From Coprinopsis marcescibilis (lineage: Eukaryota > Basidiomycota > Agaricomycetes > Agaricales > Psathyrellaceae), in the NCBI GenBank assembly GCA_004369085.1, contig ML210165.1:124001-188000 (forward strand): a stretch of 64,000 nt of DNA, read 5' to 3'. The position numbers and the translations under genes are program-made. Positions within the stretch are counted from its first letter, which is position 1. Every line of letters begins with the position of its first letter. The notes under the pieces are model-generated. The model searched no databases and was not told the origin of the DNA. It saw only the letters and a list, made by a program, of their open reading frames with translations. Below are positions 23,890 through 34,377 of the stretch, piece by piece.

Positions 23890-25468
23890 TCAATCCAGTT
23901 TCCTCCTCGATAGTGTAACTCGTTCCCTCGTCACCCTCGTAAACTTGGTCGGGCCCCGCGACTGCGCAGGAGGTAAGGTGTTCATCTCGTGCAGCTCCCC
24001 GCCTCCGACACCTTCCTCTACGCTCTCGGCCGCGTCGCTAGGAGCTCTCCTCCTCCCAGAAGCACCACCTTTCTTCGCGCTTGAACTCGTGCTTGTGTTC
24101 CCACCACCAACGCTGAGTATCCGCACAATGTTATCGTTGAGCCAAATGACTAGGGCGAAGACGGGGATGCGGATGGGAATGAAGGGAGATGGGTGTTTGA
24201 TTGTGTCCTGCGATTGAGCTGATGGTGGGACGGGGTTGAAGGGATCCAAGGGGCGTGGGTTGCCGTGCATTGCGAGTATAATATACTATGAGACGATAAT
24301 GAGTGATAGTGAATAAAGGAAACATCGAGGTAATTACCGCTGGATACACAAGGGCAAAGAGGGCTGCGCTCGCGATTCCTGAACCAAGCATACATATTGC
24401 TGTTGCTGGGAGGCCTAATGAATGCAGGGGGATGGTAAGGCGATCGAGTACGAGTCACAGAAAAAGGGAGAATGTACCAAATGCGAGATAATATGCCCAA
24501 CGTTCCTCGAGGTGGCGAACGCGTCTTGACAGGGACATTCCACGGGCTACCCAAACGAATCTGCGAAAAGAGACACGGTGAGGGAAGGCAGTCAGTCAAA
24601 AAGGCGTGACCTACTCGAAGAAATAATATCTGTTGCCTCTGTCAGTCAATGGCACATTTGCTAGGAGATGATACGCACGAATCTACCCAGCAGAAGAATA
24701 TGAATGCCAATACTGGCCCGACATACGGGATGATTCCAAGACCAAACGAAACAAGGAGTGAGGTGAAGACCATCACAACTCGATAAGCCGAGGTCGCGAG
24801 AGCTTTCAGCATCCCTGTGTATCCGGTGGCCTGTGGTGCCACTCCTCTCCCGCCATGTTGCAGGGTATACGTCCGCTTCGCGATGATATTACACCATGTA
24901 CTCTAATATATCATCCCGGTAAGAACTGTGGTTTGGGGCATGGGAAATCGATGAATCGTAGACTCACGTTTAAGTAGAATGATACACCGACAACAGGGAG
25001 GAGCCATAGGACATGATAGAACCATCCGATGTGTCGGTGCAGCCATCGTTCTTGGTTCCGCACCAGAGGTTCGAGTAGGAGTTCAAAGGTGTAGATAGAC
25101 ACGACGGATAGCGTGTTGAGCAGGAAGGATTTGTAAACATTGGCTCGGATTTCTTTGTCGCTTCGCGTGGTCCATTCATCGAAGAAATATTATAGAACCA
25201 TGCAGTGAGAGTGAGGTTTGACAACATAGAAATTGAATGTGTCAGGACATGTTAGAGGTAGCAAGATAAAAAGCATCTACCTCGTCAATGTTCTGAACAC
25301 GACATTCCATCGAAAGGCATCATATAGCCCACACCAGGCCCATTGCGCCTGGAGTTGTAGGGACTCTCCGAGCGACAGAAACGATGGGTAGAGATCCCTA
25401 GAGGTTGGTTTATTGACAGAGCCAGCTTGAAAGCTTTGGGGTGCATTGGAGGGATATGGATAAGACAT
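23890..25468 (-). CDS. EI24/PIG8-family membrane protein
   Basis: Multi-pass ER membrane protein of the EI24 (etoposide-induced 2.4) family, linked to autophagy and ER import in animals; the role in fungi is not settled. Exons give LQLQAQWAWCGLYDAFRWNVVFRTLT, then after splicing SDKEIRANVYKSFLLNTLSVVS, a conserved WLHRHIGWFYHVLWLLPVVG helix, STWCNIIAKRTYTLQHG, and a second hydrophobic cluster FGLGIIPYVGPVLAFIFFCW. YYFFEW and ERWAYYLAFG-type segments follow. The C-terminus (24270-23890) has one more hydrophobic stretch and a basic Ser/Gly-rich cytosolic tail. The start at 25468 (MSYPYPSNAPQ) is my choice; the frame is open further upstream to 25597. Confidence 0.83.
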
Positions 25469-25839
25469 AGAGGCACCTGGCCCAGAAATACCTGCTGCCG
25501 TGCAAAGGTTAACGAGCGCAACACGCGCTGATGCATGATGCTTGCCACGCCGTAGCCGCCGAGACGGGGACTCGCCAGTCGTCAAACAGCTTCCCACGGC
25601 TCATGTCTGTCCTTGAACGGTGAACCTCTCAACTCCTCTTATTCTCGATGCAAACAAGAAAGCCAAATCGGCCCTAGAGAACCTCGGAAATGCAGTCGCT
25701 CACACCCGTAGTGACTCAAGCATGCTGAACCTATCTTAGAGCAATGAAGACACGCAGCTGGTGCTGAGCATGTAGAAGATGATGCATGTAGACGCAAGGT
25801 AGTTGGAAGAAGCAGCGGATACTGGGGTCTAATGCAGGC
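25469..25839. other. Upstream region of the EI24 gene
   Basis: Presumed promoter of the EI24-family gene, in front of the decayed kinase-like region. I see no gene or clear motif in it. Confidence 0.4.
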
Positions 25840-27110
25840 GTGAAGGACTGTCGACTATCCCTGGGGCTGCCAATTGCTCTTCGCCCAGCTCAAGGCATGT
25901 TGTGCGATGGTTTGAATCGAGGCCGGCCACACCCGAATTCCCGATTCGCTGGCCTGAATAGCAAACTCCCCATTCAAACTCTCCATACAGCATTGGCAAC
26001 CGTTCCCATCGCGCTGGGCACCCAGTACCCCCCAAACGCGAGTACATCCCACACCAATGTCCACTTTGACGCGTCTGCTTGCAAGAGCCGTCTGACAATT
26101 CGGGAAGATGAAAAGGAAATCAGCTCAGGGGGCGAGCCCTACATGCAGGCCCCAGGGACTATCAAATCTATATTGATGCAATGTCAAGGCAAAGCCTTAA
26201 AGAATTACTGCGAAGGTTAGCACTGGACTCGCCGATATTCAACGTTCAACCTCAATGTCGCAGGTATGCCCTTGCTTCACATTATGCACGATGGCCCGAC
26301 GAGTATTGATCGATCTTGATTGCTCTTAGGCCGTTGAATATTGGTCGCGTGAGGGCTTTACCACTCGACGCGACTGACTTTGGTTTGAAGCCTTCGGCGT
26401 ACCAATTTTCTCGGAAATCCAGACCCTTACCGGCATGGCCTTCATCCTTGTGTGTACCCAGCCCTTACGCCAGCACAGACCGGCCTCTCGTCTGAAATTG
26501 CGCTCTCAATATATCAAGCTGCACCTGGCAACCGTCCCCTCGATACCCGTTTCTTGCGAGTGCGGTTCGGGTCCACACAGGGGTCCAAGACCGGCAGCAG
26601 AAGGAAGGTCCCGGTAGAAATGTTGTCCAGCGCCTATGGCGAGGAGGTTCACCCTAGACTGGCCTTTCAAGGCTACGCTCCCACCTTCCATGCCACTTTT
26701 CAAGCAGACAGTTACCCCACTTTATACGTAATGGAGTATCTGCCCGACTCCTGGATTTCTTTATTCGCGAATGTCGGCAGGGGAACATGACGGTGAGGCA
26801 CACGAATCTGCCATTCTGTCTGCCTTGGACATGATTATCAATTGTTTGGAAAGGCGCATGTTGCGTGGGGACCTCCAGGAGCCAACATCCTGATTCAGGC
26901 GGAGCGGGCTCGTCAAGTCTCGCTTCGAGGGGTACTTTGACTGGGTGGCAAATCTGGGGCGGCGAGGTATTTGCCAGATATGTAGGATTACGAAGCTGAT
27001 TAGTTGGCCCAACCTAATCCTAATAATCCTTGTTTACTTGGAGAGAACGACGATTGCGCGATGGTCATTGGTAAATCTGTTGTGGCCTTCATTTAGGCCG
27101 AAGCGTCAAT
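25840..27110 (+). pseudogene. Decayed protein-kinase-like gene
   Basis: Remnant of the lipopolysaccharide-kinase-like or fungal-type kinase-like family that is abundant in mushroom genomes. The pieces occur in the right order but in different frames. RLTIREDEKEISSGGEPYMQ lies near 26080-26150. GEEVHPRLAFQGYAPTFH lies at 26640-26700, where intact relatives have EAH..L...G.APKL. YPTLYVMEYLPDSW follows as the hinge. RGDLQ, then after a shift ANILI, occupy the catalytic-loop position (26866-26895), and FDW, then after another shift GKSGAARYLPDM, the position of the metal-binding Asp loop (26937-26975). Stops and at least three frame breaks separate them, and the usual HGDL His is Arg. I infer a dead gene; the family name is from memory. 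Confidence 0.55.
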
Positions 27111-27393
27111 TAAACCCTAACCCTACCTTAAGACTTATACTCAAAAGACTGCAGGAACGAGAGATGGAAATGCTGCATATTCATATCTCGACTGGGTGGT
27201 CGGAAGGCATAAGACTAAACATAGAGCAAGCAGCTAGGATGTATGAGATTATTATCTTGCCGCAAGATATAAACGGAAAACCGGGTACAAAGTACAAATT
27301 TGCATCAAATAAGTTAAGAATACAAAATGACAGAAGCGCAAAACAGAAAACCAGGGAAATCGAAGAAAGAAAAGTGTCCGCGTCAAACAGCTA

Positions 27394-28602
27394 TCAAGAC
27401 CGTTTTGTAGCCTAAATCGATGTCAGGATCAGATTGAAGTATCAAGAAATAGGATGACGTACGGTCTTCTTCGTTGTTGATGGCTTAGCGGCAGGCTTCT
27501 TAGCGGGCACCTTCTTCGCAGCGGCCTTTGCCTTAGCAGGCGCCGTAGTACCAGTAGCAGCCTACAAAGTAATTAGACGACTGTATTCATCCATTGATAA
27601 AACAGTAGACAAACCTTCTTGGCTGCTCCCCGCTTTGAAGGAGCGGTCGTCTTCTTGGTTGTGGTAGTGGCTTTGGGTTTCGCGGGAGCCTTCTTTACAG
27701 GGGCGGTGGGCTTCTTTGTTGTTGAAGCCTTGGGCTTAGCTGCGGTTTTGGCGGCGGGCTTTGCGACAGCAGTGGGCTTCTTTGCTGTTGATTTTGCCTT
27801 GGATTCAGAGGCGGGCTTAGAGGCAGGCTTAGATGCGGTCTTAGATGTTGGCTTAGCCTTGGTGGTGGCGGATTTGGGTTTGGAGGCAGAGGCAGCCTTT
27901 GCTTTTGGGGCAGGCTTGTTCTCTTTGGAAGCTTCGGCAGTTGGCTTGACCTTGGGAGCGAGCTTGACTCGTCCAGAGGGGCCTATGACAATGTTAGAAT
28001 ATGTGAGAGATCTGGACGAGAGAAATATTTACCCTTGGGCAGGACAAAGATCAACTTATCAGCACCAGATGAGATGGCTCTTGAGAGCTGAGATACTTGA
28101 GCAGCGCCGAACTCGAGCGAGTACGTGGTCTCCACGAACCTGCAACATGATGAGATACGAGGATCTGACATACGAATACACAACTTACTTCTTGATTTGT
28201 TGGCGGGAGACACCGGCGCGGGCATCTTCAGGGTGAGCAGTGATACATTCCTGAACGAGAATGACAGATTAGCGACGGTGAAAAAAGGATGAGATGTTGT
28301 TGTAATCCACAGAGATAGTCGACGAGGGGGTGGCAGGCATAGCCACACCAACGAGGACGCCCTCTACCCTGACTCTTCCTTCGCTCAACGCTCGAGTGGC
28401 AGAAGAGAAAAGATAGTGAAAAGAGATATGCAGGAGCAGACGGGTTCCTAGTATTAATTGCAGTACACACCTTGATCATATCCTGCCATGATGGGTGAGA
28501 GCCAGCTTTAGCGGCGGCGGGCTTCTTTACGGTGGGCTTTGCGGCAGCCTTGGTGGATTTGACCTCCTTGGTGGCAGTAGGTTTGGCAGCGAGTCGTCCC
28601 AT
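27394..28602 (-). CDS. Linker histone H1
   Basis: Binds linker DNA at the nucleosome dyad and compacts chromatin. The N-terminus is short and basic (AAKPTATKEVKSTKAAAKP). The winged-helix H15 domain is pieced from three exons: SHPSWQDMIKECITAHPED, then GVSRQQIKK, then FVETTYSLEFG followed by ISSGADKLIFVLPKGPSGRVKLAP. The C-terminal tail is a long Lys/Ala/Pro/Ser repeat region, as in all H1. The last coding exon can be read in two ways: through the frame to VRHPIS, or by a 53-nt intron with GTACGT donor and TTTAG acceptor to a tiny exon ending ATKRS at 27394. I prefer the spliced form because the Lys/Arg end fits the tail. Its divergent neighbour is the Mzm1-release factor gene. Confidence 0.92.
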
Positions 28603-29060
28603 GTTGTCTTGAATTGTCTTGGAGGAGAGGACGAAGGGAAAAGAAATTTACTGACGGGCGTTTGAGTTAACCTGTGTGGGCGAAAAAGGGGATGATAATT
28701 CTGCGGTTGCCTCGCTATTTATACTAACACGACCGTGTCTCCCACGTGACAAATCGACACTCTCAATCAACAAAGTCAGAATAGAAGCCTCAACATGTCC
28801 TCAGCTTTATTTCTCCTATGAGCACTTAGTTTATATGCTAAAGATTACTTTTCTGAAGCCTCCGGGTGATAATAAAGAAATTTGGGAGAGTTTTAGAGGA
28901 TCCAATCCAGATTGATGGGTTTTGTTTATCGCCAAACGCGTTCCGGCGCGCCCGACGCGTAAATATGATTTGGTCACGTGCATATGTCATTGAATCCGCT
29001 CCGTGGCTCAGAGCCGCTGTCTTCCGCCAGCCAATCACAGCCCCCCAAAATTCCTCCTTC
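28603..29060. promoter_or_regulatory. Divergent promoter region H1 / Mzm1-release factor
   Basis: 458 bp between two divergent start codons. It holds a TATA box on the H1 side and a GC-rich stretch on the other side (around 28930-28960) with inverted-repeat character (GGCGCGCC). I see no small gene in it. Confidence 0.5.
28716..28723 (-). promoter_or_regulatory. TATA box of histone H1
   Basis: TATAAATA on the minus strand, about 115 bp before the H1 start codon, in an otherwise GC-mixed promoter. The position would give a 5' leader of roughly 80-90 nt, suitable for a highly expressed histone gene. Confidence 0.55.
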
Positions 29061-30217
29061 ATGTCCATTACCCCAGCACTCAGAGCGTCGGCCAGGTCCG
29101 CCTACAGAGACCTATGGCGCGCTGCAACTCTTACGTTCCAAGGTACATATACATGTGAATTGCTGTGAAGCTGTATCTAACTTGTTGTAGGCGACGAGCC
29201 AGTGCTGCAAGGTGAGCATTGCACTGCATTGCTGGCAACAATACCCTGTTCCGATACTAAGAGGGCTATCCAGCTTTCCGCCAGAAGATGCGGATAGACG
29301 CTAATAAAGTCGCTCAGACTGCACAAGACGCCACCTCTTACGCTGAACAAACTCAGCATTTCTTAGAGGTCTCTACCGTCTTGCGAAGGAACATAGTCCA
29401 GGCAGCCAGGGTGCGGACGGAGGGTGGAAGGGACATCTACCGTACGTGCGACGATCCATGTCGTGTTCAAGCCTCTAACCATCCACAGGTGTAAATCTAC
29501 GGAAAGAAACCGAACTCGGTGACAACGAGACTGTCAAGAGCCCGTCGCCAACCCCATCTTCAAGACGGTATGTCGAGCCCTGAACTGTAACAGCCCAACG
29601 AGAACTCTAATTGCCAGTGAAGCACGAAATGCTGTTCCAGCTGAGGACTCATCAGCTCTGGAGACCTCCTCGCTCCCCGTGTTTTACTCAGCTTTGAAAC
29701 GAGCGCACAAGGAACGTGTGGTCCCCGAGTTAAAGGAGGAGGACCTGGAAGAGTCCTTTGTGCGAGGTAAGTACAAGTCCTCAAAATACCCCAACATCTC
29801 AACTAAAACCTCTCTAGGTAGTGGCCCGGTATGGAACCTTGGAATTGTCGTGCAATCCCATGTTAATTTCTGTATGACTAGGGTGGCCAATCGATCAATA
29901 AAACAGAAAATAACGTCCAGTTGGTGCATAAACCTACAGGCCTTCGGGTTGCTTGTCAAGATACGCGTTCACTTAGCCAAAACCGAAAGATTGCCCGAAA
30001 ATGGTTATTGGAGAAGGTATGAACTTCTCAGTAACTTGTTCAAGCCCGGATTTGACTGGACCTGCTGCCAATTCAGCTGGACAAACTCGTGAACCCTGGA
30101 CTTTCCAAGGAGCAGATGAAGGCCGCAAAGCAACGAGAGCGAGAGCGCCGCCGACGAAAGAAGGCCAAAAAGAAAGATCTGAAAAAGAAAGAGGAGGCCA
30201 GCCAGGAAGCTACCTAA
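29061..30217 (+). CDS. Mzm1-like LYR protein joined in frame to GGQ release-factor domain
   Basis: My exon model is 29061-29142, 29191-29211, 29274-29441, 29489-29567, 29618-29766, 29818-29828, 29882-30016 and 30077-30217. It totals 786 nt or 261 residues. Residues 1-117 resemble Mzm1/LYRM7, which chaperones the Rieske protein into complex [13 protein letters not shown] (LYR-type motif), [11 protein letters not shown], and [16 protein letters not shown]. Residues from about 118 on match the class-I release-factor fold of mitochondrial MTRFR/C12orf65: [20 protein letters not shown] with the catalytic GGQ, then [22 protein letters not shown], and a Lys/Arg-rich tail. These are normally separate proteins. 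Retention of the fourth intron would stop after YVEP and give a 121-residue Mzm1, the usual size. The release-factor half has no ATG of its own in frame. Confidence 0.82.
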
Positions 30218-30770
30218 CTGGATGTATTGGCCTACGATCTGAGCAAGTGCCTGTCGCACAACTCCCGCGATGTTCGTAATATTGAATAAGGACAGAAATA
30301 TCACTTGAACACGCTTTCCCTTCCCGCATTCCTGTCCGTCCTTGGTCTACTTACAACAGCTGACCACAAATCAAGGCAAATAGCGATTCCTGGTCCCTCT
30401 AAGCCTGCCAACGCTGGATCACGGACGGTTCGAATTCGTCCTTAACCTCTGGGAAAGGACAAAGCCGTGCAGCCTTCCGCTCCCGTGGTTTTATGATGTC
30501 GGGGTGCTCTCAATTACAGGTCGATTATCTCCTTGACCTGGATTCTCAATCATTCGTCGATGATGGTGGAATCCCGGATTTACCTGGACTATGGGCTATT
30601 CCCCATGGAATAGGTTCCGCCAGCATGCCAGCCTACGTTTTCTGTCTTTGATAAATGGAACAGTAATTTGCAGCGAAGTTACAGTGATCGAATCCAGTGG
30701 TCTACAATGGGAACAAATGCATACGAAGGGAAACACGCGTAAGATCCTTTAACGCAGGAAATAGATTCTC
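30218..30770. other. Convergent intergenic region
   Basis: Between the stop of the Mzm1-release factor gene and the stop of the F-box-like gene. It should hold two 3' untranslated regions. A T-arm-like palindrome at 30422-30438 has no matching tRNA around it. Confidence 0.45.
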
Positions 30771-32047
30771 CTAGGCTTGTTGGCAGATTGACATGGATGG
30801 CCCATCGTTCTCTATATCTGAACGGAGACACACAAGCGACAAACGGACGGTACGGAAAGCCTGGAGGTTGGTGGAATGGTTTCGGAATGCACTATTCACT
30901 GAAATCCAGCGAACCGGGTCCAAAATGCTTTTAAGTTCAGAGGCCTCTGCGAAGAATATAAGGACGTCCATAACTTCCAAGGCAGGTTGAAGTGCAGTCT
31001 CCAAGTTGACGCCAATCGCTTCAACGAAGGGTACCATGCTGTCGCCGAGAAGCTTCAGGACAGAAAACTTGATGTTGGCAAGATTGCAGTTATTTTTGAA
31101 ATCGAAAGAGTTGACCACCCTCGTTCCTGCCCAGATATACTTCGTGAGTCTAGGAAAGATCAGATGAGTTGAATCAAGTATGCCATCTAAATTATACAGC
31201 ACCATAGTTCTGATACTTCGAGGTCCGCCGTCCATGAAATCGAACAAAACCAGACTGTCTCCTGCCTTTGATATGATAGTTTGAAGGCTACAAGGGGTGG
31301 TATCGACTCCTTTGACCCGAAGAAATTCTAAATCCGACAAAAGGAAAGGATAGTTGGAGACAAGGTGTTCGATGTTGACGGAAAAAACGCCTAATTGCTT
31401 GAAGCTCTTCCTTTTGTTACCAAGACTAGTCGGCATGTTGGCGGACTGATTGGGAGGGAACAGATTAACTTGCCGGAGCTCCAAGGCGGTAAAATGGGTA
31501 GATTCGACAAGTAAAGAAGCAGGCATCTCCAGTAACAAGCTGATGCGTAGGTCAAGCAGTCCTGGGAGCCGGAAAACTGCTTGAAGCGTATCTTGAAGCG
31601 GCTTTGGGATTGTCTGCCATCCAATGGTTCCACATAAACATAACATCCGCAAATCGAGGCGCCGTAGGTTGACAGCCTGAGCAAGGATATCAGCGAGAAG
31701 TGCCGCTGTGTTGTCCGTCATGCGACAAGTCAATGGAGGGTCGAAGCCAAGGAGATCCAAGTCGCACCCAGGGTCGCACCTGCGAACGTCCGGCCGGAGA
31801 GAATGGATATAGCAGGAAATCCTCGGGTTAGATTCCATAGTTTCTCCATGGTGGGTGTCTTTCTGATTAATGGAGAGTGATCAACCGCGTGGATGTCCCG
31901 GAAAATCCGAGTGGTAAATTCAAAAGAGAATGCTCGATAGACAAGGGCGCATGCGTGAAAAGTCTCGATACGGTTTGATTGTGAGGAAACTTGCTCGGAA
32001 ACCTCGTAGATCAGCTCTGGTAAAGTTAGGGCTGCTGGGTGGGCCAT
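30771..32047 (-). CDS. F-box/LRR-like protein, reading frame broken
   Basis: Resembles the expanded Agaricomycete F-box-like families. The N-terminus reads LTLPELIYEVSEQVSSQSNR and HACALVYRAFSFEFTTRIFRD, like an F-box helix bundle with a substrate-adaptor start. The next part (31838 onwards) has SNPRISCYIHSLRPDV followed by leucine-rich stretches such as LRRLDLRMLCL, LLDLRISLLLEM and LEFLRVKGVD. The first part is in one frame to KLWNL near 31825, and the rest is in another from ESNPRI. The joint therefore needs a one-base shift or a 23-nt intron, too short to be likely. The 355-codon second frame also begins with its own Met at 31838. It could be a recent pseudogene, a sequencing error, or a gene starting at 31838. 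Confidence 0.6.
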
Positions 32048-32410
32048 AAACCCCATCCATGCGATGTAGTTGAGCACAAGGGAATGACACTACATTCTAG
32101 TCATCGCGGTTCTGTCAGCCCATTATTGACTTTAGTTTAAGCCCGGCTATGTCATTAGACAGCTTTTGCCAGCCTTAATCATTCTAAAGCGTCCCTTGCA
32201 TGTTGAAATTCTGTTCCTTCAAGGCTTGGAAGCATCAGCTTGGAAGCGTGAGCATCAAAGAGGGTCAAGCCCCTATCATAGTCGCTTGATGATGGCACGG
32301 CACATCCCGAAGATCTTGGGACGCGGTGACAGGTGGTGACAGAGAGCAACGACATTGTTACTTAAACTATCTCTCTGTTGCCGCCCTCAAGAACACGATT
32401 TTCTGGCGGA
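32048..32410. promoter_or_regulatory. Divergent region F-box-like / CAP
   Basis: 363 bp between divergent starts. It presumably carries the CAP promoter. No TATA box or gene is apparent. Confidence 0.45.
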
Positions 32411-34377
32411 ATGGCTACACCAGCGTCAGGATTGCATTCGCTTGCGACTATCATCAAACGGTGAGCTTAATGGGCCAGACTCGGCTATGGTCAAGCTCAC
32501 AGAATTATCAGCCTTGAGGCAGCTACTTCCCGGATCGAAGACATCGTTGGAACTCAGGGCAATTTGGCTCCTACTGGGAATACGTTAGTCCTAGCGCCCG
32601 GAGCACCAACTCCAACTCCAGCTGCTGGTGCTGTGGCAGGTGCACCAGCACCAGCTACCTCGCCACCACAAGTCCAGGTTGAACCAGAAACACCAAAGAG
32701 CGTTCTGGTCTTCGATGAGCAGGTGATTGATGCAAAGGTCAAGCCCTTTGTGAAGATCAGCAAAGAATTCGGTGCTGCCAGTGTAAATGAATTGGTACTG
32801 CCCGCTTTTCATACCCTTCCAACCGAAATACTTATCTATATCTCAAGGCCGATCTTGTAGAGAAGCAATACGATGCCCTTCGATCTTTCCTACTTGTAGC
32901 TGCAACATGTCAGAAGCCCAAAGACCCGTCTCTCCAAAAGCTGCTCCAGGAACTCGAAGACACCATCAAGACCATCCCCAAAGCCAAGGAGTCACATCGA
33001 CGCGATCGAGACTGGTTCCAGCACCTCACTTTCGTGTCTGAGGGTGCTCCCGCAATTGGTTGGGTTGTTTCCGTACGTTGTACCTTTCTACAACTCGCCG
33101 CGTGGAACTGATTACACCAGAACACCCCCGTACCGTATGTCTCTGACATGAAAGAATCGGCGGAATTCTACGGCAACAGAGTTATCAAGGAATACAAGGA
33201 CAAGTAAGGCCCACATCCCAGCTCTACCTCTTCACTTGGCACTTACAGCTCGACCTAGGGGCCCCAAGCATGCTGAATGGGTACGCTCCTTCCTGGGTAT
33301 CTTTGATGCCATGAAAGCATACGTCAAGGAGTACCACACTACCGGACTGGTATGGAATGTCAAGGTAAGGACCTCAGAGCCCATGTCTCCCGTTCCATCT
33401 AAACTCTTCCCTAAGGGTATCCCGTATGATCGATTCAAAGCACCTGGTGCTGACGGACCTCCTGCACCACCACCACCCCCTCCTGGGCCACCCCCTCCAC
33501 CCCCTCCTCCCAAAGCCACCACTGCACCAGCCGGAGGGGCAGCTGCAGTGTTCGCAGAGCTCAACAAAGGCGAAGCAATCACGAAGTCCTTGCGCAAGGT
33601 CGACAAGAGCGAAATGACACACAAGAACCCTGCACTCAGAGCTGGGAACGTGGTTCCTGCCGCAGCATCCCGTACGTTCACCTGTCTCACTACCAGCCGT
33701 ACCAAAATCTGAGTGGCAAATCTAGCTGGCAAGAAACCCACCAAACCATCCAAGCCTTCCGCTCTGGCAGGAAAGAAACCCGCGAAACTCGCGTTGGAAG
33801 GTAGCAAGTGGTTGATCGTATGTGTTCTTCAACTCTATCCAGCGAGGGACAACTCTCAATCCTTTCAAAGGAGTTCCAAGAAAATGAATCTGCCCTCACT
33901 CTGGACAACGTTGAGATTTACCATTCCGTCAACATCTTTAACTGCAAGAACACAACGATCATCATCAAGGGAAAGGTTAATGTTATCACCATTCGTATGT
34001 TTCCACATATGTCCCGCTATGTACAAGGACGAACGCTCATGAACGTCAATTGAACAGACAACAGCTCCAAGACTGCGGTGCTCGTCGACTCTGTCGTGTC
34101 CTCCATCTCAATCACCTCATCCCCTTCTTTCACACTGCAGATAACGGGTTCAGCCCCCATGATCCAGGTCGATTCGACCGACTCTGGCCAAATTTACCTC
34201 TCAAAGACCAGCCTCAACACTGAGGTCACCACGGCCAAGTGCAGCTCCATCAACGTCAGCTTGCCTGTTCCAGGCGAAGAGGACGGCGTGTTCGAGGAGT
34301 CACCTATCCCTGAGATGCTGAAGACCGTAGTTCAGAACGGCAAACTCGTGACCACCGTTGTGGAACACTCTGGATAA
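32411..34377 (+). CDS. CAP1: Adenylyl cyclase-associated protein (CAP/Srv2)
   Basis: Actin-turnover factor that recharges ADP-actin monomers and in fungi also links Ras to adenylyl cyclase. The first exon MATPASGLHSLATIIKRL joins EAATSRIEDIVG, the N-terminal cyclase-binding helix. The helical-folded domain runs from VFDEQVIDAKVKPFVKIS through QHLTFVSEGAPAIGWVVS, FYGNRVIKEYKDK and WVRSFLGIFDAMKAYVKEYH. The proline tracts (33464-33512) and a WH2-like region (AVFAELNKGEAITKSLRKV, then MTHKNP) follow. The C-terminal CARP beta-helix has NVEIYHSVNIFNCKN, TIIIKGKVNVITI and LVDSVVSSISITSSPSF. It ends with PEMLKTVVQNGKLVTTVVEHSG. All parts are in family order and intact. Confidence 0.95.

Noticed and set aside
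27619..28236. 205-codon plus-strand frame that looks hydrophobic (GAFFTGAVGFFVV-like)
   Set aside because: It is antisense to the Lys/Ala-rich tail of histone H1; the repetitive codons create the apparent membrane segments.
30422..30438. T-arm-like hairpin (GACGG TTCGAAT TCGTC)
   Set aside because: No matching acceptor, D or anticodon arms at the needed distances, so not a tRNA.
33232..33807. Gly-rich minus-strand frame
   Set aside because: Antisense shadow of the proline tracts in CAP.
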